A stretch of DNA of 64,000 bases from Pholiota molesta (Eukaryota > Basidiomycota > Agaricomycetes > Agaricales > Strophariaceae). Every line of letters begins with the position of its first letter. Positions within the stretch are counted from its first letter, which is position 1. Below are positions 1 to 11,471 of this stretch, piece by piece. Below the pieces are notes generated by a model. The model was not told the DNA's origin. It ran no database searches and was given only the letters and a program-made list of their open reading frames with translations. The stretch is taken from NCBI GenBank assembly GCA_014925825.1, contig JACGCK010000031.1:186001-250000 (forward strand), in the 5' to 3' direction. The position numbers were made by a program, and so were the translations under genes.

Positions 1-1
1 T

Positions 2-402
2 GCCCCTGAACTGTCCAACAAGGTCATCGTCCAAGTCGGCACCGTCACCGATGACACCCGCATGACCGCCCTCCCCAAGATCACCGTCGCTGCGCTGCGA
101 TTCACCCAAGCCGCGAAGGAGCGCATCATCGCCGCCGGCGGTGAGGCCCTCACCCTCGACCAGCTTGCCACCCGCTCCCCCACCGGCTCGAACACCATCT
201 TGTTGAGGGGTGTCAAGACGTCCCGGGAAGCGTACAAGCACTTCGGCATGGGTACGAAAATTTGCGGTGGCTGTCATCTACGTTATTCATTTCGGCTCTC
301 TTTACAGGACCCCACAAGAACAAGAGGCCCTACACCATCTCCAAGGGCCGCAAGTTCGAGCAAGGTCGTGGGCGCAGAAAGTCGAAGGGTTTCAAGGTCT
401 AA
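2..402 (+). CDS. RPL18: 60S ribosomal protein eL18 (3' part of gene)
   Basis: C-terminal 114 residues or so of cytosolic ribosomal protein eL18, a structural protein of the large subunit; the gene begins before the window. The frame is open from base 2. Family signatures seen are [19 protein letters not shown], the LTLDQLA block and the basic C-terminus ending [10 protein letters not shown]. One GT-AG intron (252-307, 56 nt) splits the codon for the glycine after HFGM; the second exon reads [17 protein letters not shown] and stops at 400-402. The C-terminus matches the usual family end, so the 3' end is complete. No sign of damage. Identification is secure from the conserved sequence alone. 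Confidence 0.97.
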
Positions 403-1509
403 ACAGCCTTGCTCAAAACACACGCAGCGGGGACGGGACTCGACTGCGAAAGACGAGGGGAGTTTTGTGCGACGAGCGAATACTCTCTGGTGGGCTTGTT
501 GGCTGGTGGTTGGTCGGTTTGGGCCCGGGTGTCGAAGTTATGCATTATGTGTCGTCCCTTTCCAACTCACTTCTGTTGTCGCATATGCACTTCCTTCTTC
601 ACGTCCTATATGATATGCATTGAAAACACCACGCTGCTTTGGGAATGTCATTCCTTTGCCATGGCTACACTCACTCTTGACGTTGCCTGGACAACACTTG
701 GTCTTTGACGCAAAATAATTGATCTTTTCTGCATGCAGATTTATCGGAAGCCATTTGAAGTCTGGGCCTTTCACTTGATCAACATCATTTTGCCTAAAAC
801 ATGTTTTCGTCGAGCAGACAAAATAACATTCTTCTCGCCTGCGAATTCTCAAGAAATTGTTCCCTGATTGTCCCTTACAGCGCGCCAGGCTTTGGCCACG
901 TATAGTTCTCCTCGAACCTCTATATCAACCTCAGTACTGTCAATGTTAGAAACCTGTTGGCCACTTTCACTGTTTCGTTGTCTTGGGCCTGTGCTCGCGG
1001 CTGGATTTGGGCTCTCTTATGGGAGGAAGTCTCGATGTGCAGGATACCACATTTATATGCATCTTGTAACTTGACAAATCTCAGCGATGCTCCATCACCG
1101 CGACTTGAAAGAATAAGAACCTGCCAAACCGTTATGTCGGTTAACGTTACCGACGAATGACTTCACGAGGTGGTCGCAATGGCCGGAGACGCTTGACGGT
1201 CTGTGGCAGGCTGAGCTTTAGCAAAGTCAGCGATGACTCTGATTGCATCTGGATATGGCCGACAAAACTTCTAAAATTTGTCCAAACATTTTCAAGACAC
1301 TTCCGTTCAAGCAACATACAACATAATCGAGAGCGTCATTCAATCTGGGTTCAAAACGGTATAGAGCGACTAAATCGAGAGCAAGCCATATCAAAATACG
1401 CAGTTTCCAAGATAGGGAAGATAATAAAGAATAACAGCTATTAGTATAGGTATAGTAAATCTGCGATTCTACAGGCTTAGATACGCAGGGTAGAACAAAA
1501 ATACCGGCC
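403..1509. other. intergenic, no supported gene
   Basis: Holds the eL18 3' region and the 3' side of the convergent F-box gene. Short open frames occur on both strands, but none has a recognisable domain or a convincing splice structure. I see nothing else here. Confidence 0.6.
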
Positions 1510-3364
1510 TTACGAAGAATCGGTCGAAGAGTCAGAAGCTTCATCCCCTTCATCCTCTTCATCCTCTTCTTCACCCTCTTCTTCATTCTTCTCTACCAAC
1601 TTGTCCTCTTCCTCTCTCATCTCTACATCCCCTCCGCTCCGGGTCCCAATCTGGACAGATCCGTCCCATTCGACATTAACCACGACTTCCTTGAGCAGCG
1701 CAATATCTTCTTCACAGACTCCAGAACAAGCCACCAGAGTCAGTTTGTCTATCGCTACGCCGTGGTCACGACGATGCACGAGGGAGTGTCGAAGCATTTC
1801 AGTTGATATTGCTTCGTCTTCGACCAGATCGTTCTCCTTGAAGGTTATGCCGTTCAGATAGACAAAGGAGAGACAAGGGAAGGAGAGGGAATTGGCTGAG
1901 TTGATGTTTGATACAGCATCATCCGAAAGGAGAGAGCGGGGGGCCATGGCATCGAGAACGGGTCTTGCTGCATCTTTAGCTGCTAAGACGGAACGCACTC
2001 CGGGCAGCTTCCCAAACGTATCTGCTATTGTTTCGGGCGTGAGTCCTCGTATCTCCTCGGCAAAGAGTACCTGCGTGATGTCGTTCAGAGGTATGCTACT
2101 AGCCCAGAGGTCATTGAGGACCTTTGTGATGGTGGTGGTGCAGGCGTTTAGGTGAGCGTGGCAAATAAAAGCTAATTCCAGTTGAGCGGGGGCATTGGCA
2201 CTGTGCAGACGGATCATCTCAGAATCTGACAATGCCTCTCTAAATAGCTTGAGTCGAATCCCCCAGGTATTAGGAAAGATTTTGCAGAGGATAAGATTTT
2301 GGAACACTGCATCAAGATTTGCATGGGAGTATGATCGGGCCAACCCCGAGATGATACCAGAGAAATCTATCATGTCATCGTTATGACGGACCCTATTTTG
2401 GTCGCAAACAACACGGACCACAGCGGTTGGTGGAAAAGTGATGGAACGGAAAAGGTTTTCGAGTCCTGGAGTTTCTGAATCGTGTATATCATGTACATGG
2501 AGGGTTCGAAGACGGGCTAAATGTACGCCTTCAGACGCACTCGAAAGCTGTTGCTCTTTTTCGAGTGGAAGAGAATCGTATAGGTCCAAAGATTCCAATT
2601 CGAGCATACTTGCAAGAATATCCACAAAGCGATTTCCAACGGGCATTTTGACATCTCGGTCAACACTGTGAAGCGTGAGATGCGTCAGAGAGCGAAGGAG
2701 ATGGGAATCCCAGTTGAACCGGCAGTTGAGCAGCTCTAAATGGCGTAGCCGGTTTGCCATGCATAGAATGCCCTTCGTCACGAAGAGAGTGTCCTCCCGG
2801 TAATCCTCACTTTTAGCCATCAAGCAAAAGTGCTCCAGTCGCGGAGCAGGCTTTTGGAGTATTTTTTTCTCTAGAGTGCGCCACGTCTCTGGCTGATATC
2901 CCGTACCGATAGCTCTCTGACACGGTGAACATGCTTGAGGGCCGACCTCAATCCTGATTTTTTCGAGTCCGAGTGAGGGCTATTGGATATGATGACAAGG
3001 CTAGAGTCTTTCGATCTTTTGAGCATTTCTTGGACCCATTGAAGCTTTCCGATGGGTAGGTAAACCCAGAAGCGGGGTAACTCGAGAGCGATGTTCCGCC
3101 AATAGCGACATACATAGGTCATATTTATCCATTCCAAAGAGTGTGATTTGGGCCCGCCGAGTCCAGACATAGGAGTTGCGCAAGTGAAAAAATCTCGGAC
3201 AAGGTTTCGGGAGGGAGACGGGATATTGGTACCATGCTGTTTCGTCGAGCTTTCAAAGCCAAAAGAGATGTCCTGTCACTTTCAATCGATTTGTCGAGCA
3301 TCTGCAGTGTAAGTGAAGTTTCTTCCAGTGACGTGTTCGCCTTGAGCGAGTGAAGGCCGTCCAT
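1510..3364 (-). pseudogene. F-box-like protein gene with two frameshifts
   Basis: Reads as a typical agaric F-box protein: N-terminal coiled segment, then RRNSMVPISRLPPETLSEIF (F-box start), EWINMTYVCRYWRNIAL (F-box end), a long leucine-rich region and a very acidic C-terminal tail. Such proteins are expected to be SCF ubiquitin-ligase substrate adaptors. The frame changes twice: near 3150-3180, inside the F-box, and near 2885, where YQPETWRTLEKK must follow VRDIS in another frame. No intron with good GT-AG ends explains either. A likely 5' UTR intron lies at 3463-3412 (gtatgt to ttgcag), so I take the ATG at 3364. It is either a pseudogene or an intact gene with assembly indels (see findings). 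The largest intact part is 1510-2823. Confidence 0.75.
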
Positions 3365-3469
3365 TGGGAAAAATATACCCAACCAAGGCAAGTGCTTCAA
3401 AGGTGTTCGGGCTGCAAGGAATTGTTGACAGTTGTAAGAAATGATTGAGACTTTCGAATACATACCTTG

Positions 3470-3975
3470 GTGGCTACAGCGGTGATGGTCTCTTCAAAAG
3501 TCAACGCGTCAAAGACTCAAACGTGCTTTGTGACTTATTTGTGACTGAACAGAGTGTGACGCGTGTCAAGTTCATGACATGATGCATCAATGAAGCCAGG
3601 ATGAAGCAATGGCGAAGATCAGCGCTCTTGAGCGCTTACCGCAAGTATTGTAGTGGGCGTCCGACGGAGAAAGAGGAGTGTCGTCAAATCTCTGGTGATT
3701 TGTGGAAAGAGATCCGGCAACTGGCATGCAACTGACATGGACTCTGGAGTCCCGAGTGGCACACGCCAGTCAGTCGCCCGTTGCGAGTGAAAGCTATTCA
3801 CCGGCACCCAGTACTTTTGTCGCAACACATGACGAGTTCGCGGACAATTGAACTTCGCGGTTCATTGTCGACAATGGTTTGAACATTGACGGTGGCTTAT
3901 ATCTATAAATACAGCAACTTGAATGAAATTGCACTTTTTTTCTAAGTCGCAGTTCTCCAAGTCCGCGATTCAATC
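3470..3975. other. spacer between F-box gene and coiled-coil gene
   Basis: Upstream region of the F-box gene and 3' flank of the next minus-strand gene. A TATA-like stretch (tatatctataaata) lies near 3897-3910. No gene supported. Confidence 0.5.
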
Positions 3976-4494
3976 CTAAACATCAAAAGTGTATCCCATC
4001 GCCAATTTTGAGAGCCGCTTTTCCTCCTTCGACTTCCCTTCTCCCCATGTCGTTATCCTCTTTCCTCCGGTGCGTTCAATGTTGTCGATATCTTTGACAA
4101 ACTCTGAGACACTGTGGCCGATTCTTTCCTTCGCCGTTTTCAACCAAACTTGCTTTCTGTATGTTATCTGCTGCCGAAGAACTTGAGCGGCTTGTTCTAA
4201 ATCCTTAGCAGCCTGTTCAAGGTCTTCACAGAGCTCGTCAAGCTGAACAAGGTAAGCCAAGTTTCTCAATGATAGTAAAAAGAAATTACTAACCTCTAGT
4301 TCATCCTCACTGCCATAATCAAATCCGGATGCATCCAAAACCTCAGCTCGACCAAAGGGATATTCTTCTCGGAGTGGTGAAGTAGGGGTCAAGTCGATGA
4401 TCTCCGAGTCAGTACGCGGGCGCTCAAAAGGGCTCGACAAAGTTTGAATGTGCGTGCTGGGACTAACATCAATCATCAGTGTCATGGCTGACAA
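3976..4494 (-). CDS. small coiled-coil protein of unknown function
   Basis: I do not recognise this family. The frame is open for 172 codons, but a GT-AG intron is likely at about 4293-4240 (donor gttagt after GSEDELE, acceptor ttcag before LDELCEDLEQAA); splicing removes a hydrophobic run that fits poorly with its surroundings. The spliced product of about 155 residues has a short acidic and Ser/Pro-rich N-terminus and then a long charged helix, a predicted coiled coil. Its start region, MIDVSPSTHIQTLSSPFE, resembles MTDVSSSRHLRPLSSDFE of the tandem repeat units just upstream, and the DNA before the ATG is also shared. It may therefore be a third, divergent member of that local family whose 3' part has been replaced. 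Confidence 0.5.
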   Translation of the reverse strand: MSAMTLMIDVSPSTHIQTLSSPFERPRTDSEIIDLTPTSPLREEYPFGRAEVLDASGFDYGSEDELEVSNFFLLSLRNLAYLVQLDELCEDLEQAAKDLEQAAQVLRQQITYRKQVWLKTAKERIGHSVSEFVKDIDNIERTGGKRITTWGEGKSKEEKRLSKLAMGYTFDV

Positions 4495-5157
4495 CCAGAA
4501 AATGGGCTCATGGACCTCACCGTTGGTTCGGAATGTCGGAACGGTGGAACAGTGCTGTCACTATTCGATTCAAACTTCTGTATTACTCTGACATTATTAC
4601 CATGAGTGAAAAAGATATCACGCTTCATCAGGTAAAAAAACGTACTCAGCTGCTTGGTACTTGTCAAGACATGTGAATGCCCTGGGAGAATACCATTTCA
4701 GGTCTTCATCCACACGAAGAAACTGCTTAATGGCATCGATTGCATCTCGATTGCAATCTTCAGCAACGCGGCTGACGAGTTTGATGTAATGTATAGAATT
4801 TCGTACTCATCACCAGCATCTATCATGCGGAATGTAATTCTCCTGAATGCGTGATCAATTTGACATATAGTATGGTTACTTAAATGATATTATCCCTCTT
4901 ACCAGCAGAGCTCTGGAAAAGAGTCAGAGTAGGCATCAACCAGGCGTGTCAGAAAAGTCGAAACGGTGTCGGCCTTTAATTCATCGTAATTGTCCATAAC
5001 TTCATTTGGTAACACCGCCCAGCCGAGGGTATAGTATGGTGTGACAGTGTTGTTTACCAAAGTCCGCGACTGAGGCGGCGTTTCTTCGAGACGGCGTATG
5101 GCCTCAAAAAGAACTCGAAACAGGTCGAAGGTGTCTGCTGGAACTAACATCTGTCAT
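4482..5157 (-). pseudogene. unknown gene, tandem copy A
   Basis: Minus-strand gene of unknown function. Exon 1 (about 5157-4906) reads FEAIRRLEETPPQSRTLVNN, then GWAVLPNEVMDNYDELKADT and PELC at a donor gtaagag. Exon 2 contains AIDAIKQFLR followed by a WYSP block. The start of exon 1 is shifted by one base relative to copy B (an extra t in the run near 5109-5113), so the family N-terminus MTDVSS is out of frame with the rest, and exon 2 is interrupted. No domain recognised; the charged WAVLP..EV motif is the most distinctive feature. Confidence 0.45.
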
Positions 5158-5810
5158 AAACATGGCCGACAATCAGAAAGTGAGCTCACGGACCTCATCG
5201 TTGGTTCGGAATGTTGGAATGTTGGAGCAGTGCTGTTACTATTTGATTCAAATTTCTCTATTACTCTGCCATACCATGAGTGAGAAAAGATATCACGGTT
5301 CATCAGGTAGAAAACGTACTCAGCTACTTGGTACTTGTCAAGACTCCTGAATGCTTTGGGAGAATACCATTTCGGGTCATCATCCATACGAAGAAACTGC
5401 TTAATGGCATCGATTGCATCTCGATCGCTTGCATTCTTCAGCGTCGGGGGTACTGAGTTTGTTGCGGTGCTGATCACCAGCATTTGCCATGCGGAATGTC
5501 ATTTTCCTGAATGGGTGATCAACTTGACATGTACTATGGCTACATTATCCCTCTTACCAGTAGAGCTCTGGAAGAGAGTCAGAGTAGGCATAGACCAGGC
5601 GACAAAGAAGTGTCGGCCTTTAATTCATCATACTTGTTCATGACTTCGTGTGGTAGCACCGCCCAGCCGAGGGTATAGAATGGTGTGACAGTGTTGTTCA
5701 CCAAAGTCCGCGACTGAGGCGGCGTATCTTCGAGACGGCGTATGGCCTCAAAATCACTCGAAAGAGGTCGAAGGTGTCTGCTGGAACTAACATCTGTCAT
5801 AAACGTAACG
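4485..5810. repeat. direct tandem duplication, two units of about 650-670 bp
   Basis: Unit A (about 4485-5157) and unit B (about 5158-5810) align base for base over nearly their whole length. Both start with a gccgacaatcagaaa-like block, carry the same minus-strand gene and end with ggtgtctgctggaactaac. A third copy of the first 70 bp or so follows at 5811-5880. The units differ by scattered substitutions and small indels, so the duplication is not very recent. Confidence 0.85.
5154..5800 (-). pseudogene. unknown gene, tandem copy B
   Basis: Second tandem copy of the unknown gene. Here the N-terminus MTDVSSSRHLRPLSSDFE is in frame with AIRRLEDTPPQSRTLVNN and GWAVLPHEVMNKYDE, but exon 1 then loses frame after ELKADT compared with copy A (a deletion near 5603-5612), removing the DAYSDSFPELC end. 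Exon 2 (5483-5154) is open for 109 codons. So each copy keeps the part that the other has lost. Function unknown. Confidence 0.45.
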
Positions 5811-6364
5811 GCCGAAGATCAGAAAGTGAGCTCACGGACCTCATCGCATCCGTTGGTTTGAACTTTGGAATGTTGAAACTTGGTTGAAACGGTGGAATGG
5901 TAGCAGGGAATGGAATGGGCTAGATTCTAACATAAGATGGAATAAATTTCGAGCTTGAGAATGGAATGAGTTTTCAGAATGAAATGGAATGAATTTTGGC
6001 TGTAAGAAGCAAGAAAGAAGCTTGAGTTTTGAGAAAGCTTAGTGAGCTCACGCGTCGCAATTGAATGCGCGAGCTGGGCACGTGATGGTGAATGCAAGCG
6101 CGTCCAAATAGCTCTCCAATTCAGGCTAATTGAAATGCTCTTTCTTCCTTTCTTCTTCCTTTCTGTCAACTTTCTGTCATCTCTTTCTTCAAAGCCTTGC
6201 GCTGGCTGGTTAGGCTCGCTCAATAAGTATGCCCTTTGTGACTCCATACTCTTGAAACGGGAAGCTGACTTATAAGGAGCGTGTGTTGAAGCTTAGGCCA
6301 ATCTCTTGAGTCTTTACTATACCTCGAGTCTCGACTACATACCCTTCTTGATCCTTAGGCCGAC
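5811..6364. other. spacer and promoter region of first SAMHD1-like gene
   Basis: Begins with the partial third copy of the tandem-repeat edge, then imperfect gaatgaaatggaatga-type repeats (about 5900-6000), then pyrimidine-rich sequence in front of the ATG at 6365. No gene supported. Confidence 0.5.
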
Positions 6365-8584
6365 ATGAACACCCCTGAAGAAATAGACGAGCAATTGGAT
6401 GGCACGGAGAGCATTTCATACGCATCTATTCGGTATATCAAGGATCCTATCCACGATTACAGTGAGGCTTTTTGGCGTTTACGGTTTGTCCTTGCTAATG
6501 CTGCATGTCACAGTTCCCGTGTCAGCCACGTTGGCCAGGTTCATCGATACGTACGTTCATCGGCTGTGGAGCATGGCGGCTAGACTCAGATAGGATCATA
6601 TAGCAAGCAGTTCCAACGACTGCGCAACATCAAACAGTTGGGCACGACGCATTATGTCTGGCCGGGTGGGTCTCATACCCGGTTTGAGCATTCCTTAGGT
6701 GCGCGCCACCTCTATGTCAGCGTATATCCGGAGCCTGATCTTATCGAAGGTGTTGCCCACCTGGCGCGAATCATGACGACTCACTTGCAGAGGTCGCAGA
6801 AGGAACTGGGGATTACCGATCGGGATGTGGAATGCGTTGAAATTGCGGGGCTGTGTCACGACTTGGGACATGGCCCTTGGAGTCATGTGTGGGACGGGAT
6901 ATTCATACCCATCGCTCTGTAAGTCTACTACACGTTTTCGCGTCTTCTGTTTTCATTTTGTAATAGCGCAGGCACTGGCAAAACGTGGCAACATGAGGAC
7001 GGGTCGGAGATGATGTTCGATTATCTTGTTAGGGATAATAACATCCCTATATCAGTGAAGGATCAGAAATTTGTCAAGGCGCTGATTGCTGGGGATCCAT
7101 CACGAGTGTATGTCTAAACTGCAAAATATGAATGCAACTAATATTGACTCGCGTTGCCTTATAGACCAGATGAGAAGGCTTTTCTGTTTGATATAGTTGC
7201 CAATAAGCGAAACGGACTCGATGTTGACAAGTTCGATTATATTCATCGAGATTCACATATGATTGGAGAACCAATCCACCTTTCCCTTGCTCGGTAAATC
7301 ATGACTCGCCATTTCTTGTATGTTTTCTCTTTTGACATTTGGTCTACAGATTTGTAACCTCGGCCGCGTCATCAACAACGAGATATGCTACGCTATCAAA
7401 GATGCTAATAACATCTATGAGATGGGCCAGACTCGCTTCAAGTTACACAAGATCTTTTATAATCATAAGACTAGTCCGTTTTTTTTGATTTTTTTGTATT
7501 CCCTGCCTTACTGAGTTGCGCAGCCACGGCAATCGAATACATGATCATCGATGCCCTGATCGCCGCGGAACCCGTGCTTAAAATTACAGAAGACGTCTTC
7601 AAACCCGAACGGTTCCTGCATCTGACCGATCACATCATGTCGCGAATAGAAGCTTCGGAAGATCCTGTGTGTGACGTCCACCCTTCTTCACTGGAAAACA
7701 AAATACTTACATTGTGCATTTAGAAGCTGAAAGAAGCGCGTGCTATTTTCAATCGGATACATTCGCGCGATTTATACAAATGCGTCGACTATAAAGTCAT
7801 CGATTGGCCACTGCGACATCTTTTTCGACAACATATCACTCCGGAGCATATTATCGAGGCTATACATGGATCATCTGAATACCCTATCTCTGCTATCGAA
7901 GGGCATGATGCTCTTCTGGCCAGCGAGGAGGCTAAGAAATTGAAGGCATCAGATATCATTGTGTCGTTTGCCACGATGCATTATGGTATGAAGGAAAAGA
8001 ATGTGCTGGACTTTGTTAAGTTCTACTCAAAGAGTAAACCGAATGGTCAGTCTCACATTTCCATCCATGACATCAAATTAACCGTACTTGCAGAGAGCAT
8101 GAAGGCCGAACGAGGCGTATACTCGAACCTGATGCCCACCTATTTCGGAGAAGACCTGTTGCGCGTGTACACCAAAAAGCCCGAATTCGCGGGCCTCGTC
8201 CAGGCAGGGTACCGCGCGATCCTCGCCAAGATGCAGATGCAGATGCAGACACTCCACGGCCCGCCTCCGAGCCCGCGCGGGGTCATCGCCTCCATCAAGC
8301 TCGACTCCGCGTCGCGACAGCACACGCCCCCGCCGGCGGCCGTGGAGGCGGACGAGGACGAGGGCCCTGCGACGCCGAAGGCGCCGTTCCGGGACGCGAG
8401 TCTGCTGTTCCTCGCTGGGGGGAACAGGGTGGCTGCGGCGACGCCGTTTTCGAATAATTCGTTTACGACGGTGGTGCCGGCGGCTGCGCCTGCGAGTCCG
8501 ACGAGGGAGGTGAGGAAGGGGGGTGCGAAGCGGCGCCGGGACGAGGGGGTGGTGGGGGATGTGCCTCTTAAGAGGCGGAAGTGA
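6365..8584 (+). CDS. SAMHD1-like HD-domain dNTP triphosphohydrolase, copy 1
   Basis: Homolog of the SAMHD1 catalytic core, which hydrolyses dNTPs to deoxynucleoside and triphosphate; it has no SAM domain. Exons: 6365-6461, 6514-6550, 6604-6698, 6750-6918, 6967-7107, 7165-about 7297, about 7352-7473, 7524-7666, 7724-8045, 8094-8584. The HD metal ligands are present: H in RFEHSLG (6680-6698), HD in [11 protein letters not shown] (from 6854) and the D of VDK (7226-7228), which corresponds to human D311. Allosteric/substrate-pocket motifs NIKQLG, YIHRD and YGMKEKN are also kept. The C-terminus is a low-complexity Pro/Ala tail ending in a basic KRRK nuclear-signal-like cluster. Relative to copy 2, one base is missing at 7361-7370 (SARVINNE), which breaks the frame; this may be an assembly indel. 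Residue roles are inferred from human SAMHD1. Confidence 0.88.
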
Positions 8585-9186
8585 TTTTTCTTTTCTTGTC
8601 CTTTTTTTATGAGGAGGTATGGACTGGGATGGATCCCGGATCGACATTCGTTCAAGCTTTTAGACTTGCTGACCTTCCTGACACTTTATGTAGCATATAC
8701 TTACCACGTTGTTCACACCTTGTTACCACGTTTTCTCGGTCATACATCTTCATACCATGCATTTGCTTTCGTTTTTCTGCTTGCATCATAATCTACATCC
8801 TACTCTCAGTTGTTTACAGTGTCTCTACGTTACATTTTTCTTGAGTAGAATAATGAACTTGTATTCAAATTCAATAATCGTTTGACCAACGTTTGAGCCG
8901 AGGTTGCAGTGAATCCAAAATAGGCAACGGATCAATTAACCAATTCGGTCCATTATCCCTTTCATTCTCTACCACCACCAACCCACCTCTGCCCACTCAG
9001 TGGCACTCACAAGACAATCTACACGCGACCATCGAGAAACAATCTATACATTCAGAGTACGCCTTCTTTTCACGTATATGCATGTCGACTTTTATATAGA
9101 CACCACGATCGTCGAATCATTCATAGTACATACCTATCCATCAATTAACCAAATCCGCTCGAGCGGATCGCTTAACGGATTCGACA
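8585..9186. other. spacer between the tandem HD-domain genes
   Basis: AT-rich 3' region of copy 1 and upstream region of copy 2, with no gene in it. A pyrimidine-rich stretch with CCACCACCAACCC lies at about 8964-8990, ahead of the copy 2 start. Confidence 0.5.
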
Positions 9187-11471
9187 ATGCTTCTTCCGAG
9201 ACAAGCTCTCGACGATGAAATAGAAGTCGCCGATAGCATGGACTACTCCTGCGTGGTGCAGACACGCGACATCAAGGACTCCATCCATGGCAATAGTACG
9301 TTGTTCTTGTCTTTGCTGGCTTGTCAAGGACGCGATATGAGCATTGCGACGCGTTTTCAGTCAAGATATACCCCGCGCTCGCGCGCTTCATCGACACGTA
9401 TGTGATGTCTGGCTGTTCTCTGCCTTCGCTGACGTGGTCGGACGCGTCCAGGGATCAATTCCAACGCCTCCGGAACATCAAACAGCTCGGCGCCACAAGC
9501 TATGTCTGGCCAGCAGCTTCACATTCGCGATTTGAGCACTCTCTAGGTGAGTTTCGACGCATATATCGAGCTCGCGCATGGGCTGACCCTGCCTGGCTGG
9601 TCCCGTTTACAAGGCGTCGCCTGCCTAGCGAGAAAGATGGCGACACATCTGCAGGGACGCAGCGCGAGTTGGGAATCACGGACCGCGATATCGCCTGCGT
9701 CGAGATCGCAGGGCTGTGCCATGACCTTGGCCATGGGCCGTGGAGCCATGTCTGGGACAACCAATTATACCCGCCATCTTGTACGCCTCGATGTCCAGCC
9801 TCGAGTGTCATCCAGCTGATACATTCTTTCGCTACATAGAAAGGGCGTGAAATGGACCCATGAAGTGGGATCAGAAATGATGTTCAATTATCTCGTGGAA
9901 GATAACAAGATTCCTATGTCAACAGAGGACCAGGACTTCGTTAAAGCGCTCATCGCTGGCGAATATTCACGGGTGTGAGCGATCCCAAATTTTGTTTTGT
10001 GATATTTTAACAAAGATTCATAGCTCGCATGAAAAGGAGTACCTGTTCGATATTATCGCCAACAAAAGGAATGGTCTCGATGTTGACAAGTGAGCGTTAT
10101 GCGTGGTGAAAATGTGTGATCTAGCTAACAAGCGCTCAAACATAGATTCGACTACCTTTGTCGTGACGGTCATATGACCAACAATGCAGTCAGCTTTGAT
10201 ATCCATCGGTAATGCTTATTTCCATTAGAAATGATTGTCTATCTAACATGGATGCCCAGATTATTGGAATCTGCTCGTGTCCTAGACAATCAGATTTGTT
10301 ATAACATGAAAGACATCAATCTAGTATACAATTTTTTCAATACTCGGTTCACCATGCACAGTGCTGTGTACAACCACAAAACTAGTCCGTCTTTCTCTTA
10401 TTCTGAAATCTACTTCATGTACCGAATGTTTAAACAGCAAAGGCCATTGAGTATATGATTGTTGACGCGCTTTCCGCCGCCGACGAATACCTTGGTATCA
10501 CGAAGCGGATGTTCAGCCCAGAAGAATATGTGCACCTCACGGACCACATCATGACAGAGATTGAAGCATCCAAAGTACCAGTAAGCTTGTGTCATGCACT
10601 ATATTGACTTTCTGTGTATATAACATACTGGATCGCAGGAGCTCGCAAGATCCCGGGCGGTCCTCAAGTCCATGCACCGTCGCAAACTTTATAGACACGT
10701 AGAATTCAAGAGCATTGAGTGGCCCATGCGTGACTTATTCCGCCAGAATATCACTCCTGCCCGTATTCTGGCCGCCGTCAAAGATCTGTTGGCAGATAGG
10801 GAAGATAAGGTGCCCATGGATCCGACGAATTCGGTTTCCCTCGAGGAAAGCGACATCATCGTCGACTTCTCAACTCGCAGTTACGGGATGAAGGAAAAGA
10901 ATCCAGTCGATTTCGTCAGGTTTTATTCGAAGAGGAACCCGAATAGTGAGTTGTCAATAACTAGTTCAACAATGCCGTTTCCTAAGCCATGTCCTTATTT
11001 TCAGAGAGTCTCAACGCGGATCGTGGCGTAATAACGAGCGTCCTTCCTGAATACTTCGCAGAGGACGTCCTGAATATCTACACGAAGAAGAGGGAATGTC
11101 TCTCGTTGGTTCAGGCCGGATATCGCGCTCTTTTGGCTAGCCTTGACCAGGAGAGCGACCTCCATGGCGACGAGACGACGAGCCGCGATACATCGGCGGC
11201 TCCTACCCCTCCGAACATCGATATGGGATCTCCATCCACACCTAAGACGTTGTCTCGTAAGACGAGTCTCACTAACCCTCAGCAACTCGAAAGCAAGACG
11301 GGTAGATCGCTTGGAACGACTCCGTTCGCCAACAACGCTCTCATGACCCTCGAACTTCCAACTATGTTGTTTGCGCCGTCAAGTCCCTCGTCGGGGAAGG
11401 GCGTCAAAAGAAGACGCGAAAATGATGCGACGGGCGTTTCTGAAGGCGTCAGGAACAAACAGAAGCGTTGA
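9187..11471 (+). CDS. SAMHD1-like HD-domain dNTP triphosphohydrolase, copy 2
   Basis: Tandem paralog of the preceding gene, same strand and same exon plan. Seen: [20 protein letters not shown] (about 9528-9546), [11 protein letters not shown] (from about 9717), [21 protein letters not shown] split from FDYLCRD by an intron, YGMKEKNPVDFV, and a C-terminal KRRR basic cluster. All HD ligands are present. Two single-base deletions relative to copy 1 lie in the core: at 9651-9660 (between ATHLQ and QRELG) and at 9761-9770 (before the intron that precedes KGVKWTHE). The first could be bypassed by splicing 9546 to 9655, giving HSLGTQRELG in frame but without a conserved helix. It is either a decaying copy or a real gene with assembly indels. 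No SAM domain. The paralogs differ at many positions, so the duplication is old. Confidence 0.82.

Noticed and set aside
1227..1586. 119-codon minus-strand frame beyond the F-box gene end
   Set aside because: Overlaps the acidic tail in another frame; its Lys/Met-rich start is a shadow of the Glu/Asp codons.
8078..8655. Two long minus-strand frames opposite the end of HD-domain copy 1
   Set aside because: They arise from GC-rich codon bias of the low-complexity tail and contain only Arg/Pro-rich shadow sequence.
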